In this document: in pieces, positions 44,454-52,188 of the stretch | Layout: each line of letters starts with the position of its first letter | Numbering within the stretch: the stretch's first letter is position 1 | Assembly: GCF_050859505.1 (NCBI RefSeq) | Contig: NZ_CP193934.1 | Span: forward strand, 2,914,001-2,978,000 | Length of the DNA: 64,000 nucleotides | Direction: 5' to 3' | Origin: Marinirhabdus sp050859505 | GTDB taxonomy: Bacteria; Bacteroidota; Bacteroidia; Flavobacteriales; Flavobacteriaceae | The notes under the pieces: model-generated | Database searches by the model: none | Told to the model about the DNA's origin: nothing | The model's input: only the letters and a program-made list of their open reading frames with translations | Position numbers and translations under genes: made by a program

Positions 44454-47060
44454 TTATCGTTTATATTTTATTGGAAATGTTATTCTGATTCCAAACCCAA
44501 TTTCTGGATATAGAAGTTGAGTTTTACCATCATTTTCCTCTACTATTGATTTTATTAACCACATTCCCAGTCCCGTTCCTTCTTCTTCTCCTGTGTGTTG
44601 GTTTCTTCTTGTTGTGTAAAGAGGTTCAAAAATAATTTCTGGTTCACTTATATCATTAGATAAACCAGGACCATTGTCATAGTAATCTATTACAATTCCT
44701 TTTGAACTACTTGTAACCTTTATTTTAATTAATCTACTTCTTTCCTCTCTTGAGATAATAAATGCATCAATAGAGTTAACCAACAAATTATTAAAAATGC
44801 TGTCTATGTCTATTTCGAATACTCTCATGTCAAGCTCTTCGATTTCACTAACATCCATTATGATACCTCTATCACTAAATACTGTATCCCAATCACTCTT
44901 TAAATTATCGAAGTAAGGTTTAAGAAATAGCTGTTTGCGTTTCCTCTTATCTTTCCTTGTTGCTCCTAATGAGAAATTTAACCAGTTTTGAAGTTTTACA
45001 TCTTGTTTTTTAATCCGTTCAATTTGTTTGAATGGGTTTTTACTATCTCTAATTTCTAAATAATCTGATTCTGAAATTTTTTCTAACATCAGATTTTTAA
45101 GCTTTTCAGTTCTAGAAGCTAGGACATCATTTAGTTTACTTAAATCGTGGCTGAAAGAAGCAAGCACAATTCCACTGCTTGCTAATCCTCTAAGTATTTT
45201 TTGTTCATCCTTTAGTTTCTCGATTTCTTCTTCTTGTCTTTCTAGTTCACTTGCTAGAATTTCTTTTTCCTTATCAGATTCTGTTTGAGGTTCTTCTTGA
45301 GAATTGTTTTCACTAGAATTATTATCTCTTGATTCCTTTTTCGCCCTACTTTTTGCGATTATTTCATTTTTAAGTTTTTCTGCTTTTTCTCTATCTCTTT
45401 GTGGTCCATACAAAACATCATCGTAATCATCCATCTCTCTCGCTATATAAGACCTGTCTTTTTCAAAGACAGAAATAATTTCTGCAATTAATAATGTGAA
45501 AATTTTAAATGTTTTGTTTTCTTGCAAACCTTCACGACTAGACTTATCTTCAAAATTCACATTGGTTAATCTGGAGATACTTATTGCTCCCGCAACATTT
45601 TCTGGTTCAACTTTATAACCACCATCTTTTTTTGCAATACCAGCTGGACTTGTGGATTTTCTATTACCTAAACTTAACCAATCAAAGGCTACATTATTGA
45701 CTTCTCCATAAGGTCTTACTCTGAAATTATCTCTGAATAATTTTATTCCCCCAAATTTATTTAGCCAATCTTTTCTATTGTGTGACATAAAGTTTCTATT
45801 AAAAAATCTTTTTGCATCACTTGAATTTGTTTGTCTTTTTAAAAAATAGAATGTAAAATCGAAAAGACCAATATTATCAAATATATTATCCTCATCAATT
45901 TCTTTAAACCCTTTTAATAAATTTGAAAAAGTTGTGGTTTTAGTCCAAAAGCCTTTAATGAAGTCTGATTTTCTATAATTCTCTTTTTGCATCGCTTCTC
46001 TTTCGAAAAAGCCGTTGGGAATTAATTCAATATTATATTCGTTTCTATAAACGGTTATTTTTACATTCTGATTTTCGTCAGCTGTCGCCACTAATTTGTA
46101 ATCGAAATCATCGCAAATTGAACCTAATACTTCGCCATATTTATCTGGAAGTAAAGAGCTGAAAACATATATTTCGAAACCTCCGCTTTCTTTAGGTGGA
46201 ACTAAAACTTCTAAATCAGAATAAACTTGGTCAACAAAGAAATCTTCCCAATTATCTCGTAAATCATCAATTTTAAGTATTGTTCCAAACTCAAATTGAG
46301 TTTCTGATTCAATTTGAGATAAGAATGATTCGGGAATTATTTTTAATAATTCATCTTTTAAATTACCATCATTTAAACCAGTCAATATGGCACCAACCGA
46401 ATCTATTGTTTTATAATCTCCTTCAAAATCTTCCCAGTTCACTAACCATTTGTAACCACTATATCCAGTAAGATTCCCATCAACATCTGTGTCTGGCTCG
46501 TGAATTTTAGGGTCTGGGTTAAATATTGTCGTCATTTCACATTTGCCTCCCAATTTGTCAAGTGCAAAACGACCAATACCTTTAGCACCTGATTTAACTC
46601 TACCTGAAGTTGTAAATATGTTATTCGCTTTATTATCTGTTCCTATAGTCATCCAATGGTCACGAATAATATTTTGAGTCATTCCTTCTCCAGAGTCAAT
46701 TATATAAAGTGTAGAAAATTTAGAAATTGAGGATTTAAACTTACTTTTCTGGGTGTCGTCAACTTCATTTTTTATTACATATAACTCTTCATCTTCTTGA
46801 AAATCATATATTTCTAGAATTAAAGATTCCTGAATTCCTTTATTTATAAGTTCATTAAAGTGATGTTCACTAATTTCATTTGAAAATGTTGAGTATTTAT
46901 TATCAAAATATACAATACTAATTTTACTATCAGCATCATAACCATTTTTTACTAACTCAATTATTGCTCCTTTCGATGTAGCAATATTTTCTCGCCCAAT
47001 TAATCTAGCAGTTCTAGCAGAGACTTTAAATGGAATTCTATTTTGGTTTAAAGTTCCCAT
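44454..47060 (-). CDS. Dual GHKL ATPase: HSP90/MutL-like domain fused to a histidine-kinase core
   Basis: 868 aa. The N-terminus is a GHKL ATPase of HSP90/MutL type: N-box IIELVKNGYDADS (residues 34-45), DSGEGM (about 145) and GAKGIGRFALDKLG (about 175). The middle 400 residues are uncharacterised. A charged coiled coil (about 570-620) then leads to a DHp-like helix with ASFSHDLSKLND (His about 638) and a second GHKL domain: NNLLVNSIDAF (about 757), DNGPGLS, FEPLYTTR and EGTGLGMWL. The second half thus looks like a working sensor kinase. No membrane segment, so the signal is cytosolic. It follows the HTH gene directly (TAA then ATG). I do not know this full architecture under a system name. 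Confidence 0.86.
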   Translation of the reverse strand: MGTLNQNRIPFKVSARTARLIGRENIATSKGAIIELVKNGYDADSKISIVYFDNKYSTFSNEISEHHFNELINKGIQESLILEIYDFQEDEELYVIKNEVDDTQKSKFKSSISKFSTLYIIDSGEGMTQNIIRDHWMTIGTDNKANNIFTTSGRVKSGAKGIGRFALDKLGGKCEMTTIFNPDPKIHEPDTDVDGNLTGYSGYKWLVNWEDFEGDYKTIDSVGAILTGLNDGNLKDELLKIIPESFLSQIESETQFEFGTILKIDDLRDNWEDFFVDQVYSDLEVLVPPKESGGFEIYVFSSLLPDKYGEVLGSICDDFDYKLVATADENQNVKITVYRNEYNIELIPNGFFEREAMQKENYRKSDFIKGFWTKTTTFSNLLKGFKEIDEDNIFDNIGLFDFTFYFLKRQTNSSDAKRFFNRNFMSHNRKDWLNKFGGIKLFRDNFRVRPYGEVNNVAFDWLSLGNRKSTSPAGIAKKDGGYKVEPENVAGAISISRLTNVNFEDKSSREGLQENKTFKIFTLLIAEIISVFEKDRSYIAREMDDYDDVLYGPQRDREKAEKLKNEIIAKSRAKKESRDNNSSENNSQEEPQTESDKEKEILASELERQEEEIEKLKDEQKILRGLASSGIVLASFSHDLSKLNDVLASRTEKLKNLMLEKISESDYLEIRDSKNPFKQIERIKKQDVKLQNWLNFSLGATRKDKRKRKQLFLKPYFDNLKSDWDTVFSDRGIIMDVSEIEELDMRVFEIDIDSIFNNLLVNSIDAFIISREERSRLIKIKVTSSSKGIVIDYYDNGPGLSNDISEPEIIFEPLYTTRRNQHTGEEEGTGLGMWLIKSIVEENDGKTQLLYPEIGFGIRITFPIKYKR

Positions 47061-47264
47061 TTAGTCGTTGAATAAATTTGTTAGTCTAACATCCAATACA
47101 TCAGCAATTTTTAAAAATGTTTTTATCGGTGGTTGAACATCATTTGTACACCATCTAGAAACTGTTGTTTCATTTTTTTCTAATTGTTCAGCTAACCATT
47201 TACTACTCAGTTTTTTTTCAGCTAGAACAACCTTCAATCGGTTAATATTGGCTTTTTCACTCAT
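47061..47264 (-). CDS. Small XRE-family HTH regulator
   Basis: 67 aa, a single helix-turn-helix domain (LKVVLAEKKLSSKWLAEQLEKNETTVSRWCTND) with the XRE pattern and little else. It opens the five-gene minus-strand operon; its stop codon is followed at once by the ATG of the ATPase gene. Its likely job is to repress the operon, like controller proteins of restriction-modification systems (inference). A TATATTTA word, close to the TAnnTTTG element, lies upstream near 47285. Confidence 0.85.
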   Translation of the reverse strand: MSEKANINRLKVVLAEKKLSSKWLAEQLEKNETTVSRWCTNDVQPPIKTFLKIADVLDVRLTNLFND

Positions 47265-47281
47265 ATTAATTGCATATTGTG

Positions 47282-47560
47282 TAAATATATTAACATTTTA
47301 TGGATAACCAATGTTTTCTGTGGCGTTGGAAAAAGGCAAGCTCTTTTTATTTTTTGAGGCACGATAAAAATAAAATGTGCTTGACTGCGCGTTGGCTTAA
47401 GCTTGCAGGTAACGGGTTTGCATATGATACGGCGGGTCTTGAGCGGCAGCTTCGGCTGAGCGTTGGAAGCGCAGCGTGCGAATCAGCCGTGGGCAGTGGC
47501 GCCGCCACTACGTATGTATCCGCTGTACCAATTATTTTATAAAGTTAGGAAATTTAATTA
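47282..47560. other. GC-rich structured non-coding spacer
   Basis: Between the operon start and IS110 copy 2. An imperfect hairpin pairs 47337-47354 with 47366-47383 (16 of 18). Downstream, 47384-47545 is clearly richer in G and C than the surroundings and contains many short foldbacks, such as agtggc/gccact at 47495-47509. An 80-codon open frame crosses it but looks like chance. Function unknown; it may be a recombination or cassette-border sequence. Confidence 0.45.
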
Positions 47561-47813
47561 AAGCCGAATGTAACCCGCTGTATTATATGCGGCTTAAGTT
47601 TGATTTTTATTAAAATAACTAGATTTAGTTATATAATCAGAAAGAACAAAAGAGAGAATTAAGGTTACTATATGCGGTGAAGCTTTAGACTTCGACAACA
47701 TTGATAATCCTCTCTCTTTTACTACTTAAATCACGATCAGTTCTATGAGACTTGAGATCTCGTTTTTAAGTTGCTGTGAGTAGAGTAGCTAGTTCTTTCA
47801 TAAATCAATTCTT
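47561..47813 (+). ncRNA. Structured leader of IS110 copy 2, bridge-RNA candidate
   Basis: Upstream of the transposase start are aagccg/cggctt (47561-47566 with 47590-47595) and a perfect 10-bp helix aaaagagaga/tctctctttt (47648-47657 with 47711-47720). The 53-nt loop of the latter holds a further small hairpin, gaag/cttc at 47679-47693. Large internal loops held by short helices, just upstream of an IS110 transposase, are what bridge RNAs look like. Transcription and loop-to-target matches are untested. Confidence 0.4.
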
Positions 47814-48782
47814 ATGAATAAATATAATGAAACTTTTGGAGTTGACATTAGTAAAGATGTCTTCGATGTTCACGGGAGCAGTAGTGGCCACAACCAGTTC
47901 AAGAATGATGAAAAGGGTTTTAAGACCTTTTTAAAATCGTTACCACAGCAGGCACTGGTCGTTATGGAAGCAACGGGTTATTACCATTACAGGCTCGCAC
48001 AATTTCTTTACAAAAATGGTGTAGAAGTGTCTGTTGTTAATCCTTTGTCGGTCAAAAGGTTCATACAGATGAAACTGGCTAAAGTAAAGACCGATAAGAG
48101 CGATGCAAAAGCCATCTGTGACTATGGTCTTATCAATGATGTCCCGCTTTATAATGCCTTGACAGAAGTCCAGAGCGAATGTTTACAACTCTTTAGGTTG
48201 ATGGATAGTTACATCAAACATCGTACAGCCACCAAGAACAAAATACACGGTGAAGAAACACTGGGTATACCATCCAAAGCTGTGTTCCGCTCTTTGAAGA
48301 GAAACAAAAAGCACCTGGACAAGGAACTCGCAGCCACCGAAGAAAGAATCCTCTCTCTGGTCAAGAAAGAACAACAGCACCAATTGACACTATTAACGAG
48401 TATACCTGGAATAGGAATGAAGACGGCATTGTTCTTAATAGTAGTAACCGATGGGTTTTCCAAGTTTGAGAATGCCTCCCAGTTATGTAGTTATGTAGGC
48501 ATCACACCTACCATACGGGAGTCTGGAAGTAGCGTTAGGGGTCGAAGTAGGATAAGCAAAGTAGGCAACAAAAAGCTGCGAAACCTATTGTTCCTGTGTT
48601 CGTTCAATGCCTGCAAACATAATAAAGGGTGTAGGGCAATCTATGAACGCTTGGTCAATAAAGGGAAGAGTAAAAAGCTTGCGTTAATCGCTGTTGCCAA
48701 CAAGTTATTAAGGCAGGCGTTTGCAATTGCAAAATCAGGACTGCCTTATGACCAAGAATTTGTTTCAGTGTTAAAAAAATAA
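47814..48782 (+). CDS. IS110-family transposase, second subtype
   Basis: 322 aa, complete. The DEDD RuvC-like domain shows FGVDISKDVFDVH (Asp), VVMEATGYYHYRLAQ (Glu) and KTDKSDAKAICDYG (two Asp). The C-terminal Tnp domain has SIPGIGMKTALFLIV, SYVGITPTIRESGSSVRGRSRI (Ser region) and KLRNLLFLCSFNA. It is about 30 residues shorter than the copy at 39875 and differs along most of its length, so the two elements arrived separately. No disruption is visible. Confidence 0.95.
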   Translation: MNKYNETFGVDISKDVFDVHGSSSGHNQFKNDEKGFKTFLKSLPQQALVVMEATGYYHYRLAQFLYKNGVEVSVVNPLSVKRFIQMKLAKVKTDKSDAKAICDYGLINDVPLYNALTEVQSECLQLFRLMDSYIKHRTATKNKIHGEETLGIPSKAVFRSLKRNKKHLDKELAATEERILSLVKKEQQHQLTLLTSIPGIGMKTALFLIVVTDGFSKFENASQLCSYVGITPTIRESGSSVRGRSRISKVGNKKLRNLLFLCSFNACKHNKGCRAIYERLVNKGKSKKLALIAVANKLLRQAFAIAKSGLPYDQEFVSVLKK

Positions 48783-48909
48783 CCTGAGTTACATACAAAT
48801 GAAAAAGGCAAAAACTTAAATTGAGAAGTTCTTGCCATAGAAAAATAATGTCAAAATTTAAGGAAGAAAATGGTTGTTTTTTACCTCAGTTCTTTGTTAG
48901 CCATAGTTT

Positions 48910-49782
48910 CTAAACTAAACTTTTCAATGACTCTTTAAATTCATCCATATTATTTTTTAGTTTACAGGTTCTTATTAGAGTTGATTGACTTTCGAAATAT
49001 TCGAATAATAGTTTCGATTTGAGATAACATTTATTGTCATTTGTTATAAAAGCTTTACATAAAGATCCATATGCAGAATGCTTTGAATCATTTAATAAAT
49101 TATTGAAATCGCCTTTTGCTTTCATAGAATCTGGGTAAAAACCTATTAAATCTAAATTCATATAAGCTGTTGTATAATAATCAATGTTTGTTATTGGGTT
49201 ATTTCTTGTATCTCCTCTCAAACTTAATCCCAATTCAAGAAAATCTTCTAATGACTTACTTATACCTATTTTACGAACAAGTTCATCTAATTGGAGAACA
49301 GAAAAATTACAAATATTCTTTGGATCTGTATTAAAATGAACTCTTATAATATCATCTCGAGTTGGCCCATACATATCAGTCATTTGCTTTGAAATTTTCA
49401 CAAAAGGAGCTAAAATTGCTGACTGATTGTCTGCTTTATTTGTATTGAAAAATTCTACAGGATTTCTATTGTCAATTTCTACATTATTTCTACCAAAATA
49501 TTTTACAATACATTGGTCATTAGTTATTCTAGATAAATATTGAAGATCTAAAATTCTCTGATTTTCTTTATTTTCATCTGTTTTAGCTAAATCGCCGAGA
49601 TGAGCGTCTGAATAAACCAATTCAAATGAATCTGAATTTTGTTGTAAAAAATCCTTTAAAATCAAATGAGGTTCTAATTTAGGATCCTTCAGAATCGAAT
49701 ATAAATTCCAATCAATATATATTATATCTTTTTTGTTCAATTTTTTTAAATTATGGCCAACGGGTAATATACTACATTTCAC
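48910..49782 (-). CDS. Unrecognised protein, possible PIN-like nuclease domain
   Basis: 290 aa; I do not recognise a family with certainty. The N-terminus has a pattern reminiscent of PIN-like domains: a hydrophobic strand with Asp (DIIYIDWN, Asp 24), then a strand and acidic pair (LVYSDAHLGDLAK, Asp 59 and Asp 64). The C-terminal half is helical. The start is GTG at 49782; no ATG fits before the conserved-looking part. The upstream 50 bp carry three copies of an inverted motif (see 49787-49839), suggesting tight control. It sits alone beside an IS110 element and is AT-rich like the defence operon, so it may be an accessory defence or toxin gene. That is inference. Confidence 0.6.
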   Translation of the reverse strand: MKCSILPVGHNLKKLNKKDIIYIDWNLYSILKDPKLEPHLILKDFLQQNSDSFELVYSDAHLGDLAKTDENKENQRILDLQYLSRITNDQCIVKYFGRNNVEIDNRNPVEFFNTNKADNQSAILAPFVKISKQMTDMYGPTRDDIIRVHFNTDPKNICNFSVLQLDELVRKIGISKSLEDFLELGLSLRGDTRNNPITNIDYYTTAYMNLDLIGFYPDSMKAKGDFNNLLNDSKHSAYGSLCKAFITNDNKCYLKSKLLFEYFESQSTLIRTCKLKNNMDEFKESLKSLV

Positions 49783-49786
49783 AGTA

Positions 49787-49839
49787 GTTATCCCCTGGCA
49801 TAATCAGGATAACAACCATTTTTTATAGCTGTTATCCTG
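49787..49839 (-). promoter_or_regulatory. Triple inverted motif ggataac upstream of the PIN-like gene
   Basis: gttatcc/ggataac occurs at 49787-49793, 49807-49813 and 49831-49837. The outer pair is extended to a perfect 10-bp inverted repeat (caggataaca at 49805-49814, tgttatcctg at 49830-49839). Neighbouring copies can form alternative hairpins. It is likely an operator set or an attenuator for the gene starting at 49782. Confidence 0.5.
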
Positions 49840-49948
49840 TAAATATAAATAAAATCACAATTCCCCAAGTACGGTTTTCCTCATTGCGTTTACGCATACA
49901 CCCCCTCTCCTAAAATTTTGTAATTTCACCATTCCATAAAAAGTTACT

Positions 49949-51115
49949 TTGTCACAGAAAAAAGAACCCTTTACCTTTTACACGCAAACACACGAAGTTC
50001 CCACCAAAGACTGGAACCAAGTTATAGCGAACAGCGATCTTTTTTTATCATTAACATATCTGGAAGCATTGTCACTAGCGCTCTCTCATGAGATGCCATG
50101 GGTGTATGTATTGGTATATGCAGATACAAAACCGATCGTGGCTGGGGTTTTTCAAATCGCTACGTTTACCTATAAAAAAGGCGCGCAGACCAATCTGTTG
50201 TTAAAATTATTTCAGGATTGTAAAAACAAAGACGATAGTGTTTCCATCCGTGGTTTGGTGTGTGGCAATATGTTTGCCACGGGAACACACGGGTATGCAT
50301 ATAGCAAGGACGTGAGTTTTAAAGCCGCTACAGAGTTAATGGCTTCCGCTGCCAAGCAACTTGGGAAAATGAAAACCTATGAGGAGGCCTTTTCTATACA
50401 ATTGTTTAAAGATTTTAATGCGGCTTCGGCTTCTGAGCTAGGTGTTTTAGATGATTTTAAATACCGTTCCTTTCAGGCAGATGTTACCATGGTGCTTCCT
50501 ATTCACGAGACCTGGCATACCTTTCCGCACTATTTGGATAGTATGAAAGCCAAATACCGAACCAAGGTGAAAAGTGCTTTTAAAAAGGCTTCGGCACTAC
50601 AACTCGTTTCGCTTTCCGTTTCAGAAATTGAAGAATACGAAGATCGTTTGCTGGAACTGTTTAACACCGTGCAGCAACAATCTGAATATAGCTACGGTGA
50701 AAACTACCCTAAAGCATTTAAAACCTTAAAAGAAAATCTGGGGGAACTTTTTATCTGCAAAGGTGCTTTCCTGGGCGAAACGCTCATTGGCTTTAGCACT
50801 GCTTTTATAAATGGCGCGACGCTGGAAGCGAGTTATGTTGGTATAGACTATACGTACAACACTAAGTATGCGTTATACGAACGCTTGCTCTATAATTATG
50901 TGGAGGAAGCTATCCTGCATAACGCAACGCTCTTACATTTAGGACGTACCAGCGAACTCATAAAAAGTGCTTTAGGCGCCACACCGCAGCACATGACGTT
51001 ATATGCCAAGCACACGTCAAAATTTAAAAATGCCTTATTGAAACCTATCTTAGAGAAAATTACTCCAAGTGAGTTTGCCCTTCGGAAACCTTTTAAAACT
51101 GATTTTTATAACTAA
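49949..51115 (+). CDS. FemAB/peptidogalycan-type GNAT acyltransferase family protein
   Basis: 388 aa cytosolic protein with two GNAT-like halves. The N-terminal half has VPTKDWNQVIANSDLFLSLTYLEAL; the C-terminal half has KYRTKVKSAFKKAS and GETLIGFSTAF with YVGIDYTYN, the pattern of the acetyl-CoA-binding strand and loop. Proteins of this type are annotated as peptidogalycan or FemAB-like; substrate unknown. The start is TTG at 49949, as the conserved part begins soon after and no ATG is available. It is the first core gene to the right of the island. Confidence 0.75.
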   Translation: MSQKKEPFTFYTQTHEVPTKDWNQVIANSDLFLSLTYLEALSLALSHEMPWVYVLVYADTKPIVAGVFQIATFTYKKGAQTNLLLKLFQDCKNKDDSVSIRGLVCGNMFATGTHGYAYSKDVSFKAATELMASAAKQLGKMKTYEEAFSIQLFKDFNAASASELGVLDDFKYRSFQADVTMVLPIHETWHTFPHYLDSMKAKYRTKVKSAFKKASALQLVSLSVSEIEEYEDRLLELFNTVQQQSEYSYGENYPKAFKTLKENLGELFICKGAFLGETLIGFSTAFINGATLEASYVGIDYTYNTKYALYERLLYNYVEEAILHNATLLHLGRTSELIKSALGATPQHMTLYAKHTSKFKNALLKPILEKITPSEFALRKPFKTDFYN

Positions 51116-51469
51116 ATTATTTACTTTTCTTTTTTGCATATACATTCCTCTCGGTCGTACCTCCCTCGTCGGATGCAAAAAAAAGAAACAAAAAAGTCTA
51201 GGCTGACGAAACTTTATCTAAATTTATCATTCGGTGCCTAAATTTTAGGAACTCGCTTTAACGATTATTCTAGGTTTAAGAATTAGTCTTGCTCAAACAG
51301 CCTAAAATTTTTAACGGCTCTTTCATTTCAAATTTTACGATAAATTTTCGATAGGCCAATAGGGTAATTTAAAAACATAGCCTCATATCTTTAAGTTTGG
51401 AAAGTCAATAAAAAAAATACATTTAAGTAGTTCTAATAAATATTCAGTAAGCCATTAATAAATGATCCT
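51116..51469. other. 354-bp intergenic region with a long inverted repeat
   Basis: No gene seen. Near the left end, ttcttttttgcat (51127-51139) faces atgcaaaaaaaagaa (about 51173-51187), a stem of some 12 bp enclosing a GC-richer loop. The following 200 bp are AT-rich with repeated ctaaatttta/cctaaaattttt words. It may be a dispersed intergenic repeat; only the first stem is well supported. Confidence 0.4.
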
Positions 51470-51970
51470 CTACCCCCACTGGCATAAAATGCCGCCCATC
51501 AACGAGAGAGTTACCACCCAATAGCCAGCATTTATAAAGCCATATTTTAGACTACGGGTTTCAAAAAGACCATTGATCATTAGAATAGGTAATCCTACAA
51601 AACCACCCACTAATCCGCCGTGAAGTGCGCCGTGTTTAAAAGTGCGGTAATAGTCTCCGTATTGGTCCATAAAAGCACCTATTTGGGTCATGATCTCAGA
51701 ACCTTCTTCGTTAAAACCTGGCTCTGCTACAAAAAGTGAGTAATAATCGGTTTGGTGTACCACTAACGTGAACAAGAAAAAAGAAAGGATAAAACTAAGT
51801 ACCAAAGTGACGCCAAAGATGAGCGCTTTGTTACCTTTTTCTAGCTTTTCTTTGGTAAGTCCTGTGCTTTTCATCCAAGCATTTCCAAAGGCTATGGGGC
51901 TATAATATAAAAATCCTACAACTATGGGAACGAGGGCCGCGAGTGCCACTATTAATATATTTGGTATCAT
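51470..51970 (-). CDS. DUF1761 family membrane protein
   Basis: 166 aa. The ATG at 51970 starts MIPNILIVALAALVP, which matches the family beginning; an in-frame ATG 33 bp upstream is unlikely. Four membrane helices are visible, with the signature GFLYYSPIAFGNAWMKSTG between helices 1 and 2 and GGLVGGFVGLPILMINGLFE in helix 3. Function of the family is unknown. Monocistronic. Confidence 0.85.
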   Translation of the reverse strand: MIPNILIVALAALVPIVVGFLYYSPIAFGNAWMKSTGLTKEKLEKGNKALIFGVTLVLSFILSFFLFTLVVHQTDYYSLFVAEPGFNEEGSEIMTQIGAFMDQYGDYYRTFKHGALHGGLVGGFVGLPILMINGLFETRSLKYGFINAGYWVVTLSLMGGILCQWG

Positions 51971-52110
51971 ACAGGTTGGTTTTAGGTTGTTGAAAGATAG
52001 CAATTTACACGGAAAGAAGTTTTAAATTACATTGAAGAAACATAAAAGTATGTTTCTATAGGTTAGTCTAAGCACCGTCGAAGACTCTTCATAATTCCAG
52101 AAGTCAAATA

Positions 52111-52134
52111 CATTTCGACTGCGCTCAATGTGAC
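52111..52134 (-). repeat. Intergenic copy of the 24-bp dispersed repeat
   Basis: catttcgactgcgctcaatg plus tgac is the reverse complement of the copy within mutA (23422-23445) with two differences. It lies between the rnz and DUF1761 genes. Confidence 0.65.
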
Positions 52135-52188
52135 CTCTGTGCAGTTGTAAATTTATCCACCTAAATCAATAAATTTCCCTATACTCAA

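Larger units (their letters stand above)
47561..48836 (+). mobile_element. IS110-family insertion sequence, copy 2 (approximate bounds)
   Basis: Holds the transposase gene 47814-48782, a structured 5' leader, and a hairpin after the stop (48807-48836, ggcaa...ttgcc with one mismatch). Ends cannot be fixed because the family lacks terminal repeats. The left bound is the first leader helix. Confidence 0.55.

Noticed and set aside
43226..47060. Match to the Septu (PtuA/PtuB) defence system
   Set aside because: An ATPase with an HNH protein suggested it, but the ATPase here is GHKL type, not the ABC type of PtuA, and a receiver and a methyltransferase are added.
47300..47542. 80-codon open frame in the GC-rich spacer
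   Set aside because: Composition is odd, no recognisable domain, and it crosses several hairpins; likely open by chance because of high G+C.
39622..47560. Integron-type attC sites
   Set aside because: Foldbacks are present but the attC core consensus (RYYYAAC/GTTRRRY pairs) is not found in the right arrangement, and no integron integrase is in the window.
47787..47802. agctagttctttcata, similar to the 23-bp direct repeat
   Set aside because: Resembles agctagtgcttttcata but needs a gap and a mismatch; too weak to count as a third copy.
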